From NCBI GenBank assembly GCA_963790095.1, contig CAWBNO010000030.1, forward strand, positions 1-64,000: a DNA stretch of 64,000 nt, in the 5' to 3' direction. Source of the stretch: JAAXQD01 sp963790095. GTDB lineage: Bacteria; Desulfobacterota; Desulfobacteria; Desulfobacterales; UBA11574. Both the position numbers and the translations under genes were made by a program. The notes beneath the pieces were generated by a model. It did not search any database. It worked only from the letters and a program-made list of their open reading frames with translations, and was not told the origin of the DNA. Of this stretch, positions 53,589 to 61,921 are shown piece by piece. Every line of letters begins with the position of its first letter. Position 1 is the first letter of the stretch.

Positions 53589-54896
53589 ATGGAAGCTATT
53601 CAAAAACTAGATTTTGATACCCTGGTCGTCGGGGGCGGCATTGCCGGCCTTCAAGCCGCCCTGGATCTTGCCGACCAGGACTTTAAGGTGGCAATCGTGG
53701 AAAAAGATACTTCCATCGGCGGCAAAATGATACGGCTTTCCAAGGTGTTTCCGACGCTCGACTGTTCCAGCTGTATCACGACCCCTAAAATGGCCGCGGC
53801 CGCGCACCATGACAATATCACCATCTTCACCTATTGCGATATGAAATCTCTGGTCCGTAAGGGACAGGTCTTAACAGCTTCCATAACCCAGCGACCCCGG
53901 TACGTAGATGCGGAAAAATGCATCGGATGCCGCCAATGTGAATATAGCTGCCCGGTTTATGTTGCGGATAAGGAGGAGGGAGGATTTTCCGCCCGGAAAG
54001 CAATCTACATCCCCTTTTCCAACGCCATTCCCCAGATTGCACTGATAGACGTTGAAAACTGCATGCTCTGCGGGAAGTGTGAAAAGATTTGCCCCACCCA
54101 GGCGGTGGATTATTTTCAGCAGCAGCAGGATTTCACAATTACAGCAAAAACCGCTATTATATCAACCGGTTTCAATCTGACCCCCGTTAAAAACAAGCAG
54201 CAGTATGGCAACGGAGAAATACCGAACGTGATTTCTTCTTTGCAAATGGAAAGACTTCTGGCTCCGCATGGACCCTATAACCGAGTTCTGCGGCCGTCGG
54301 ACGGGATGGAGCCGGATGCCATCGCTTTTATTCAATGTGCTGGTTCGCGGGATAAAAGCATGGGGATTTCCTATTGTTCGCGCGTTTGCTGCATGTATGC
54401 CATCAAGCAGGCCATGCTGCTGTCCGGGTCCCTGCCGCTGGCCGATATCACTATCTATTATATGGACATTCGTGCCTTTGGAAAAGGTTACGAGCAATTC
54501 TACCAAAACGCCAAAGCCATGGGCGTCGAATTTGTCAAGGGCAAGGTGGCCATGATCGATGAAGGGGAGAAGGGGGGTGTAACGTTGTGTTATGAAGCTC
54601 AGGACGGTGAAGGAGTAACTTCAGCGAACCATGACCTGGTGGTGCTCTCCTTGGGTATGATACCAGCCTGGAACCCGGAAGGTATTTGTCCGGTATCGAA
54701 AGCTACGGATCGCTTCATTCAGACTGTCCAGCCGAAAATTGCACCCACCTTAACCGATATGGATGGCGTTTTTGTGGCCGGCGCGGCCGCAGGCCCCAAG
54801 GACATCGTGGATACGATCACCGAAGCCGGCGCCGCGGCCATGGAGGCAACCAAATACATGGCCGCCATGGACTCCGTTCGCAAAGCCGTGGCGTAA
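53589..54896 (+). CDS. hdrA: HdrA-type subunit, first module (module B)
   Basis: 435 residues corresponding to the first half of the module A fusion. FAD loop LVVGGGIAGLQAALDLADQD; two intact ferredoxin sites CIGCRQCEYSCPVYV and CMLCGKCEKICPTQAV; VFPTLDCSSCITTPKMAA. It ends in a FAD contact DGVFVAGAAAGPKDIVDTIT. In heterodisulfide-reductase complexes HdrA is the flavin subunit that receives electrons from MvhD and passes them on. ATG 53589 with GGGAGAAATGC upstream. Confidence 0.9.
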   Translation: MEAIQKLDFDTLVVGGGIAGLQAALDLADQDFKVAIVEKDTSIGGKMIRLSKVFPTLDCSSCITTPKMAAAAHHDNITIFTYCDMKSLVRKGQVLTASITQRPRYVDAEKCIGCRQCEYSCPVYVADKEEGGFSARKAIYIPFSNAIPQIALIDVENCMLCGKCEKICPTQAVDYFQQQQDFTITAKTAIISTGFNLTPVKNKQQYGNGEIPNVISSLQMERLLAPHGPYNRVLRPSDGMEPDAIAFIQCAGSRDKSMGISYCSRVCCMYAIKQAMLLSGSLPLADITIYYMDIRAFGKGYEQFYQNAKAMGVEFVKGKVAMIDEGEKGGVTLCYEAQDGEGVTSANHDLVVLSLGMIPAWNPEGICPVSKATDRFIQTVQPKIAPTLTDMDGVFVAGAAAGPKDIVDTITEAGAAAMEATKYMAAMDSVRKAVA

Positions 54897-54967
54897 TGTT
54901 GATGACTTCAAAAAAAAGAGCAAACAACATTTGAATGCTGACATCTTGATTACTTGGAGATGTACCG

Positions 54968-56890
54968 ATGACGGATGAAAAGAATGACAAAGAAACAACC
55001 GCCGGAAATGGCAAGGTCGGCGTATACATTTGCTACTGCGGCGGAAATATTTCCGATCATGTGGATGTGGAGAAGGTCCGCGAAACCATGGAAAATATTC
55101 CCGGAGTGGGGGTTGCCCGGACAGATATGTTCATGTGCAGCGATCCCGGTCAGGAAATGATCATGAAAGATCTTAAAAGCGGTACCGTCGACCGGGTCGT
55201 TGTTGCCTCCTGTGCCCCCAGCCTTCATGAAACCACTTTCCGCAGTGCCATATCCAGGGCCGGTGCAAATCCCTATATCTACGAACATGCCAACATTCGT
55301 GAACAGGTGAGTTGGGTGCATCACGGGGATCAGGCTACGGATAAGGCCATCCGATTGGTAGCGGCGGCGGCGGCCAAGGCCAAAGGCCTCAAACCTCTTG
55401 AGCCGATCCGGGTGGAAGCCCGGCAGCACGTCACGGTTATCGGCGGTGGAATTGCCGGCCTGCGAACAGCCAAAGACCTGGCCGACTGCGGGGTTGAAGT
55501 GGCGCTAATCGAAAAATCTCCCTTTCTTGGCGGGCAGCTTGCGCAGTTGGAACGCCTTGCACCGACCGGCGACCCGGCCGCTGATCTCATTACCGCGCTT
55601 ACCGGCCAGGTACTGAATGATCCCCGCATTACTGTCCATACCTGCAGCCTTGTCGAAACCTTTGATGGCTATGTGGGCAACTTTACGCTGGGGGTAAAAA
55701 AACAGCCGCCTGAAATTGATCGCGAAAAATTGGTATCCATGAATCCGTCCGTCGGAACTCCCGGGGAATTCATTCCATTTACAGGGGTTTTTCCGGAATC
55801 GGTACCGGCCCGTGCCGAAGAATTTATCATTGAAACCAGCGTAGTTGTAATGGCAACCGGCTTCAAGTCATATACACCTCGCCGGGGCGAATACGGCTAT
55901 GCTGAATTCCGCGAAGTGATTACGTTGCCGGAGTTGATCCGGATTATGGCCGAAAATAAAAGTACCGATAAGTTTTTGGAAATAAACGGTCGCCGCATTC
56001 GCAGCATGGCCATGATTCACTGTATCGGCAGTCGTCAGATCCCGGGCATACATCCGGAAGATGCGTCGGGCAACCTGAACGAGTACTGCTCCCGCACCTG
56101 CTGTTCAGCGACAATTAGTGCTGCCAACACCATACGTGAGACCTATCCCGAAACCCGAGTTTTCGAATTATATCGAGATATTCGAACCTACGGCCGAGGA
56201 CAGGAGGAACTTTACGAACAGGCTTCTAAGAATAAAGTGATCTTTTTGCGGTTTGAAGCCGCCGAGTCGCCGGAAGTGAACCGCTACGATGGTTCCGACG
56301 GCTTTCCCTTGCGGGTCAAGGTAAAGGACACCTTGACGTTTGGCGAAGAAGTTGAGGTTCCGGTGGATCTGGTGGTGCTGGCCACCGGAATGGAGCCCAA
56401 CGATATTTCTCAACTGGTCGATATGATGAAACTTCCCGTGGGACCGGACCGCTTTCTGCTGGAAGTCCATCCCAAATTGCGGCCCGTGGAACTCCCCGTA
56501 GGCGGCATTATGCTGGCAGGCACCTGTCAGGCCCCCATGGATGTGGGGGAAGCCTGCAGCGCGGCGGCCGCGGCCGCTGTTAAGGCGGCTGCCCTTCTCG
56601 GACGCGGTTATGTGGAGCTTGATCCCTTTGTCGCTGAAGTGGACCTTGAAAAATGCCGGGGTACTGGGGCCTGCGTGGAAGCTTGCTTAAACGACGGTGC
56701 GCTGAACCTGGTGGAGATGGAAGTGGATGGTGAAAAGGTCCAAAAGGCGAAGGTTACCCCGGCCCTGTGTTTGGGATGCGGCGCCTGCGTGGCCGTTTGC
56801 TCTGAAAACGCCATCGATATCAACGGTTGGACCTTGAAACAATATGAAGCCATGGTCGACATGATTGTAGCGGATGAAGAGACGGCATAA
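54968..56890 (+). CDS. hdrA: HdrA-type subunit, second module (module B)
   Basis: 640 residues. VGVYICYCGGNISDHVDVEK and FMCSDPGQEMIMKD are the N-terminal Cys region, VTVIGGGIAGLRTAKDLADC the FAD loop, IHCIGSRQIPGIHPEDASGN the second, and two ferredoxin-like sites end the chain: CRGTGACVEAC, in which one Cys is Thr (degenerate), and CLGCGACVAVC, intact. Large enough to be the equivalent of the second half of the module A fusion. Separated from 53589 by 71 bases. Likely cytoplasmic partner of the HdrC/HdrB pair below. Confidence 0.9.
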   Translation: MTDEKNDKETTAGNGKVGVYICYCGGNISDHVDVEKVRETMENIPGVGVARTDMFMCSDPGQEMIMKDLKSGTVDRVVVASCAPSLHETTFRSAISRAGANPYIYEHANIREQVSWVHHGDQATDKAIRLVAAAAAKAKGLKPLEPIRVEARQHVTVIGGGIAGLRTAKDLADCGVEVALIEKSPFLGGQLAQLERLAPTGDPAADLITALTGQVLNDPRITVHTCSLVETFDGYVGNFTLGVKKQPPEIDREKLVSMNPSVGTPGEFIPFTGVFPESVPARAEEFIIETSVVVMATGFKSYTPRRGEYGYAEFREVITLPELIRIMAENKSTDKFLEINGRRIRSMAMIHCIGSRQIPGIHPEDASGNLNEYCSRTCCSATISAANTIRETYPETRVFELYRDIRTYGRGQEELYEQASKNKVIFLRFEAAESPEVNRYDGSDGFPLRVKVKDTLTFGEEVEVPVDLVVLATGMEPNDISQLVDMMKLPVGPDRFLLEVHPKLRPVELPVGGIMLAGTCQAPMDVGEACSAAAAAAVKAAALLGRGYVELDPFVAEVDLEKCRGTGACVEACLNDGALNLVEMEVDGEKVQKAKVTPALCLGCGACVAVCSENAIDINGWTLKQYEAMVDMIVADEETA

Positions 56891-56961
56891 TCCTTAACAA
56901 TAAATAATAATATAAAGTGCGCTTAAAAACCAGGCAAGCACCTTGCTGGAAAGGATCTCAA

Positions 56962-57297
56962 ATGAGTCGGAATGATGGGCAAAAGAAAGCAAAAAAAGAT
57001 GCCATTAAAAGACTTCGCCAGGAACGCAAAAAGAAAATCATAGAAATTGCCACGTTAGTGCAATCGCAAAAAAACGATGTCAAAGCCATCACAGAGCAGA
57101 TGAAAAACGATGTTGGAACGGTGCCAAGTATTGCCCGGGAGACGGGAATCTCGCCGGATAAGGTACTGTGGTACATCGCCGCTTTGAAGAAATACGGAGA
57201 AATCAGCGAAGCGGAAAAGGATGGCGGTTATTTTCGGTACGTTTTGACCGAAGTGTCCCCGGAGGAAATTTCCAGCGGTCAACCGGATGGATCATAG
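56962..57297 (+). CDS. Winged-helix-like small regulator in the module B operon
   Basis: 111 residues, ATG 56962 (AAAGGA upstream). RLRQERKKKIIEIATLVQSQ is a basic helix, then KAITEQMKNDVGTVPSIARE with TGISPDKVLWYIAALKKYGE and SEAEKDGGYFRYVLTEVSPE form a winged helix-turn-helix. Probably a DNA-binding or ribosome-associated regulator of this operon. No counterpart in module A. Confidence 0.65.
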   Translation: MSRNDGQKKAKKDAIKRLRQERKKKIIEIATLVQSQKNDVKAITEQMKNDVGTVPSIARETGISPDKVLWYIAALKKYGEISEAEKDGGYFRYVLTEVSPEEISSGQPDGS

Positions 57298-57339
57298 AAC
57301 ACGCCTGATTTCCGATTTATATACTTGAGGAGAGTGAGT

Positions 57340-57642
57340 ATGGCTTTAGTCAATCCAAATTTTGCCGAAGAGATGGAGCGTTTTGGGGAGGGTACCGCAC
57401 TAGAATGCTTTAATTGCGGCACCTGTGCCGCTATTTGCCCCCTGATTTATGAACATTTTCCTCGGAAGATGATCCGTTATCTCCAGTTGGGTGCCAAGGA
57501 TCGCATCATGGAAAATGCTCAGGAGCTATGGCGCTGCCTGCACTGCGGGCTTTGCACGCAAACCTGCCCGCGAGAAGCCGATCCCGGGGAAGTCATTCTG
57601 GGGCTAAAACGTTATGTTGTCGCCAATTGGAGGAGGTCCTGA
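57340..57642 (+). CDS. hdrC: HdrC-type ferredoxin subunit (module B)
   Basis: 100 residues, ATG 57340 (GAGGAGAG upstream). Two four-Cys sites: ECFNCGTCAAICPLIYEHFP and CLHCGLCTQTCPREADPGEV. HdrC is the Fe-S link between HdrA and HdrB in Hdr-type complexes. The stop is one base before the start of hdrB (57644), so translation is coupled. In module A the corresponding sequence is the N-terminal third of the fused gene at 34616. Confidence 0.9.
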   Translation: MALVNPNFAEEMERFGEGTALECFNCGTCAAICPLIYEHFPRKMIRYLQLGAKDRIMENAQELWRCLHCGLCTQTCPREADPGEVILGLKRYVVANWRRS

Positions 57643-57643
57643 A

Positions 57644-58573
57644 ATGTACAATCCAAAAGATATTATTGATCTGATTGCTGACAATGTCAAAAAAACCCAG
57701 AGCCCTTTTGGAATTCCCAAATTCATGGCCAACACCTGGTGGAAAGATTTAACCATACCCACTAAAGGCGATGCCCTGCTTTTTACCGGATTGATGTACC
57801 AGTTTGTGCCCTACATCGAAAAATCAACTCGCTACCTGGAGCAATTTGAAGATACGCCCTGGACGGATTATGTGCGTTACGCAAAATATGTGCCCAATTA
57901 TCTGGCGGGCGTGGGGCTTGCCCTGCTGACACCCGCAACGGAGAAGAAAAGATTCAACGTTATGCTCCAAAGCATTCCCAAAATTCTTACCAAATCCAAG
58001 GTCGATTTTTTTTACCAGCCGGAGTTGGATGAATACAGCGGTATTTTGTTATACGATCTCGGGGATCAGGAAAGCTTTGTCCGACATGCCGAATTTGTGG
58101 CCAAGAAGCTCAAAAGGGCCGGGATCAAAACCCTCATTACGGTAGATCCCCATACCACCTATGCCTTGAAAGTGCTCTACCCCAAGTACACGGGCCAGAG
58201 CTTTGATGTAAAAACCTACTTTGAGCTGGTCAATTTCACCTCAAAAAACGGCAATCAACGGGTCACGCTCCACGATCCTTGTTTTTACGGAAGGTATTTG
58301 GAACTGTCCGATGTCCCGATGAAAGTTCTTGCCGATTTAGGCATTGAATGCGTGCCAGTGAGAAATTCGGGGCTGTTTACCAGTTGCTGTGGGGGACCGG
58401 CGGAGTCTATTTCCCCCAAGCTGTCCAGAGAGGTTCTTGATCGAAGAGTTGAAGAGTTGCAGGTCACCGGAGCGCCCATCGTCGCCATGTGCCCTATCTG
58501 TTTGGGAAACCTGGAAAAGTCAGGCGCACAGGTCGAAGATCTATCAACACTTATCGCCCGGTATGCAGAGTGA
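57644..58573 (+). CDS. hdrB: HdrB-type CCG-domain Fe-S protein (module B)
   Basis: 309 residues with the cysteine-rich CCG domains of HdrB/GlpC-type proteins. In the first domain the Cys of the E-C-G-H position is an Asp: ITVDPHTTYALKVLYPKY. The second has LHDPCFYGRYLELSDVPMKV, LFTSCCGGPAESISPKL and IVAMCPICLGNLE. The module A fusion has selenocysteine at the position equivalent to the missing Cys. HdrB reduces the disulfide substrate or holds a noncubane cluster. ATG 57644 follows GGAGGTC. Confidence 0.88.
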   Translation: MYNPKDIIDLIADNVKKTQSPFGIPKFMANTWWKDLTIPTKGDALLFTGLMYQFVPYIEKSTRYLEQFEDTPWTDYVRYAKYVPNYLAGVGLALLTPATEKKRFNVMLQSIPKILTKSKVDFFYQPELDEYSGILLYDLGDQESFVRHAEFVAKKLKRAGIKTLITVDPHTTYALKVLYPKYTGQSFDVKTYFELVNFTSKNGNQRVTLHDPCFYGRYLELSDVPMKVLADLGIECVPVRNSGLFTSCCGGPAESISPKLSREVLDRRVEELQVTGAPIVAMCPICLGNLEKSGAQVEDLSTLIARYAE

Positions 58574-58622
58574 TATCGACAAAGGAATGAATATAAACAT
58601 TTTTGACTCAAAGGAGGTCGTA

Positions 58623-58985
58623 ATGACTAGTAAAATGTGGATTTTTTTGGGATCAGATGAACCTCAGAAAGCGTTTGCACCGTTTATGATTGCTTCAGGT
58701 GCAATGGCGATGGAAATGGAAGTAAACATGTTTTTTACCATGGACGGTCTAAACATTATCAAAAACGGCGGTGCTGAAAAAATCGTTTTGCCGGGTGCCG
58801 CCAAGTCCCTGCCGGAGTTTATCAAGGTCCTCCAGGACGGCGGTGCCCGGATGATTGCCTGCTCGGCAGCCTTTCCTATTGCCGAATGTACCGAGGAAGA
58901 CCTGATCGAAGGTGTCGAGTGCGGCGGAGTTGCCGAATTTGTAGATGGTTGTTGTGAAGCGGACGTCGTCCTGACCTATACTTAG
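58623..58985 (+). CDS. DsrE/DsrF-family sulfur-transfer protein (module B)
   Basis: 120 residues, ATG 58623 with GGAGGTC upstream. MWIFLGSDEPQKAFAPFMIA starts the DsrE fold; FFTMDGLNIIKNGGAEKIVL and IKVLQDGGARMIACSAAFPI, ECTEEDLIEGVECGGVAEFV give the conserved Cys near residue 81 and further Cys at the end (DGCCEADVVLTYT). DsrE proteins accept persulfide and work with TusA. With TusA at 52767 in the same operon this suggests a sulfur relay coupled to Hdr. A strong terminator follows. Confidence 0.85.
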   Translation: MTSKMWIFLGSDEPQKAFAPFMIASGAMAMEMEVNMFFTMDGLNIIKNGGAEKIVLPGAAKSLPEFIKVLQDGGARMIACSAAFPIAECTEEDLIEGVECGGVAEFVDGCCEADVVLTYT

Positions 58986-59059
58986 GCGCTGATGACTACT
59001 TTAATCGAGTCAAGCTCCATTAGGCGTTATTCGTTAAAAGAACCAAAATAGTGCCGCCA

Positions 59060-59096
59060 GACATTTGGAAACTCTTTTTTTGAGTTTCCAAATGTC
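59060..59096 (+). terminator. Hairpin terminator with 15-bp stem, end of module B
   Basis: GACATTTGGAAACTC (59060-59074) pairs perfectly with GAGTTTCCAAATGTC (59082-59096) around a loop of seven T's. Strong terminator after the DsrE-like gene. Confidence 0.85.
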
Positions 59097-59165
59097 TTAA
59101 TAATTCTAATTTGCCTGAAGGGGCAATAATTATTAGGTATTATTCTGATGAAGTGAGGTGTTCAG

Positions 59166-59870
59166 ATGGAACGATCAACCATTAATTATTTGCCCAACCG
59201 CGTCACCGACCTCATAGGGTTGCAGAAAAGGGGGCTGGAGGTCACCTGCCAAACTTCTTTTGAAATCCTGCCGGTTGATTTTGCGCACCGGGCCTATCCG
59301 TTCCAGGCCTATATTTTTCTATGCCGTTACAACGGCACCATTGACGGGCAAGAATACAGGTTCAGAAAATGCTATGCCCGAGGTTGCCCGCACAATCTCT
59401 GTCCGCATGTATCGCAGGCGATAATGATCGCCAACCGTTACCTGCAAAGAGATTATCAGAGACTGAATCAGGCAGGGATCTCAATCCAAAAGAAGCTGTT
59501 CACGCTGGAAGATATGGTCGTCAAATTTAACGGCATCCAGGAAGATTACAGGCCGACGCTGTCCATTCATGACTATATAACCATCGCTAAAGAGGGCAAT
59601 GACGTTGCGGTTACCGTTGAATTGGAATATGTTCCGGCTGTCGAACATTTTGCTAATTATAAAAATTCACAGATTTTTTTAATGGTTGATTTTACGGTGA
59701 CAAGCCTGGGGGAAACCCACCATCACGAGCGCTGCCTTGCCTGCTATCCTACAAAAAGGGAAGAAGTAGAAAAATCAAAAATGGGGAACGTTGCCAACGA
59801 AAGGTTGAGACTTCTCTACCAGGAATTTGACGAAGCCTCGATAACGTATGAAAAATGTTTTTTTGAATAA
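59166..59870 (+). CDS. Hypothetical protein with Cys/His-rich segments
   Basis: 234 residues, ATG 59166. I do not recognise the family. FLCRYNGTIDGQEYRFRKCY and ARGCPHNLCPHVSQAIMIAN contain a C-x3-C-like H motif; GETHHHERCLACYPTKREEV contains HHH and a CxxC. The rest is alpha/beta with no membrane segment. It starts 69 bases after the terminator of module B and sits before the selenoprotein group; a metal- or cluster-binding role is only a guess. Confidence 0.65.
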   Translation: MERSTINYLPNRVTDLIGLQKRGLEVTCQTSFEILPVDFAHRAYPFQAYIFLCRYNGTIDGQEYRFRKCYARGCPHNLCPHVSQAIMIANRYLQRDYQRLNQAGISIQKKLFTLEDMVVKFNGIQEDYRPTLSIHDYITIAKEGNDVAVTVELEYVPAVEHFANYKNSQIFLMVDFTVTSLGETHHHERCLACYPTKREEVEKSKMGNVANERLRLLYQEFDEASITYEKCFFE

Positions 59871-59932
59871 AAAAGTTGTTTAACCAGGATAAATTTAGCT
59901 TGACAGTAGAATGCTGAGCTCATATGTTTTTG

Positions 59933-59952
59933 TTATGAGTATTTGCTCATAA
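59933..59952. promoter_or_regulatory. Candidate operator palindrome TTATGAG-N6-CTCATAA
   Basis: TTATGAG, six bases (TATTTG), CTCATAA: a perfect palindrome over 7 bp arms. Same spacing and TTTGC centre as at 21400-21421. It lies 220 bp before the Sec flavoprotein gene, 62 bp after the previous stop. Confidence 0.5.
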
Positions 59953-60171
59953 GCTTGTCGAACCTATATGCGTTTCGAACCTTTAATTTTTCGTAGCAGG
60001 CCGAAATAATTTATTAAGACTTTTTAGCCATATTCGAATGCCAAATTTGATTATAGTATTTTTGCAAGATCCAATTTATAAAATTCAACAGGCAATGCAT
60101 TCCGGTTCTTCGCTTAGCATCGACCGGAATGACATCTTTAATTGGTGAGTGAATAACACGGGAGGGGAACC

Positions 60172-61524
60172 ATGGAAAAGGGTGAAAAACTGGTTGTTAT
60201 CGGAGGCGGCGGTGTTGGTGGTCCAGCTGCAATGATGGCTAAAAAGCTTATGCCGGATATAGATGTTACGATTATTCGTAAAGAAGATCGTTTTATTGTT
60301 CGATGAGCTTTGCCGCATGCTGTGGCCGGTCTGGCCACTGTTGATTCCATCACCAATCCGGATGCCATGTTTGAAAATGCAGGTATTACAAACATTATTG
60401 AAGAAGTAACCCAAGTGGATACGGAGAAAAAAATGGTTGTGTTGTCAAACGGCACTTCCATTGATTACGATAAGATCATTTTGGGCATTGGATCGATGCC
60501 GGTAATTCCGCCCATTGAGGGAATTGACCTTGAGGGTGTGCTGAGTTTGAGAACCGCGGTGGATGCAGAAAAAATAAAACGGTTTATGGAAGAGAAAAAA
60601 CCCAAGAATCTTGTTTTCATTGGAGCCGGATTTATTAATCTTGAACTGTGTGCTCTATTGTCAGAAATGAAACCGGATCATTACAACATGACAGTCATTG
60701 AATTCTTGGACTATCCTCTGCCCCTGATGCTTGATCCGGAGCTGGCGGCTAAGATAGAGAAATACCTGGTTGAAAAGGGTTTCAATATGATAATGGCATC
60801 CAGGGCCACAAAGATCCACGGTAGCGACGGGATGGTTACAGGGGTGGGACTTGAAACCGGTGAAACCATCGATGCAGATATGGTCATGCTGTCAGTGGGG
60901 GCAAGGCCAAATTTAGAACTGGCAAAGGATATGAATCTTGAACTTGGCAAGTTCGGCATCAAAGTCAACAAATACCTGGAAACATCAAACCCAGATATCC
61001 TTGCAGGCGGAGATTGTGTCGAAAAAATTCATTTTGTAACAAAAAAACCTGCGCCCTCGCAACTCCGCGGTCCTGCCGTTATTCAGGGACGTCTTGCCGC
61101 CAAAACGCTGGCTGGGTATAAAATTGAATTCCCGGGAATATTAAACAACTCTGTAGTGAGAATTTTTGACAAATACATCGCTGCAACGGGTTTTACGGAT
61201 GAGCAGGCACAAAAGGAAGGATTTGAAACCGTCAGTACGATGGTCGATTCCAGGAGCAAACACGGTATGATACCCGGCGTTAAACCCTGGACGATAAAGC
61301 TTGTATTTGATAAAAAGACTCAAAGGCTCATCGGAGGACAGATCATCAGTGATAGTGATGCAGCTGTTAAAGAGATCGATACAGTCAATGCACTGATTCT
61401 GGGTGAAAAAACAATTCCGGAACTCACCACCTTGATGTGTGCCGGAAATCCTGATTGCTCCTCTGAGCCGAGCCTTGAACCGATTACCATTGCAGCAGAG
61501 CAGGCGTTGCAAAAATTGAAATAA
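60172..61524 (+). CDS. CoA-disulfide reductase/NADH oxidase-like flavoprotein with selenocysteine
   Basis: 450 residues if the TGA at 60304-60306 (codon 45) is selenocysteine. FAD loop: LVVIGGGGVGGPAAMMAKKL. Active site: RFIVR-U-ALPHAVAG, where the family has a Cys (compare VSYSACGMPY in the paralogue at 16988). NAD loop: LVFIGAGFINLELCALLSEM. Second FAD contact: NPDILAGGDCVEKIHFVTKK. A textbook SECIS hairpin follows the TGA. Reduces disulfides or peroxide-type substrates with NAD(P)H; UGA-Sec enzymes are usually more reactive. ATG 60172 follows GGGAGGGG. The DsrE-like gene follows at 61538. Confidence 0.93.
60304..60338 (+). promoter_or_regulatory. SECIS element of the Sec flavoprotein
   Basis: UGA, then 15 bases, then GTGGCC (60322-60327) and GGCCAC (60333-60338) perfectly paired around loop GGTCT (60328-60332). 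The loop GGUCU is identical to that of the E. coli fdhF SECIS, and UGA-to-loop is 21 nt. Confidence 0.88.
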
Positions 61525-61537
61525 TCAAAGGTTCGTC

Positions 61538-61885
61538 ATGAAAAAAATTGTCTTATTTGCATTTAACGGAGATTTTATGTGTTTTATTCATGTCCTATTA
61601 AATGCTTTAGACATGAAAGAAAAGGGACATGAGGTTAAAATCGTCATCGAAGGATCTTCGACTCAGCTCATTCCGGAGCTTAAGAAAAAGGGCAATCCCA
61701 TGTATGCGTTGTACCAAAAGACAAAAGATTCCGGCCTGATTGATGGGGTTTGCAAAGCCTGCTCCAATAAGATGGGTACCCTGGAAGCGGCCAGAGCAGA
61801 AGGATTTAAACTGTTGGACGATATGAACGGTCATCCCAGAATGGACGGCTATATAGAAAAAGGTTTTAAAGTTATCACGTTTTAA
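61538..61885 (+). CDS. DsrE-like cytoplasmic protein
   Basis: 115 residues. MKKIVLFAFNGDFMCFIHVL starts the DsrE/F fold with a Cys in the strand-1 loop; KGHEVKIVIEGSSTQLIPEL and VCKACSNKMGTLEAARAEGF follow, with a CxxC near residue 70. It is between two selenoprotein genes (13 bases after the flavoprotein stop, 36 before the peroxiredoxin), so one operon. It may carry persulfide or regulate thiol redox; a role is inferred. Confidence 0.82.
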   Translation: MKKIVLFAFNGDFMCFIHVLLNALDMKEKGHEVKIVIEGSSTQLIPELKKKGNPMYALYQKTKDSGLIDGVCKACSNKMGTLEAARAEGFKLLDDMNGHPRMDGYIEKGFKVITF

Positions 61886-61921
61886 CTGATAGGTTAGAGC
61901 AACTTAAAGGAGGTTTGGCCT

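Noticed and set aside
57644..58573. Missing first CCG Cys (Asp) in HdrB of module B as a defect
   Set aside because: Asp-Pro-His at this place also occurs in related Fe-S oxidoreductases as I remember, so I note it only as a contrast to the Sec in module A.
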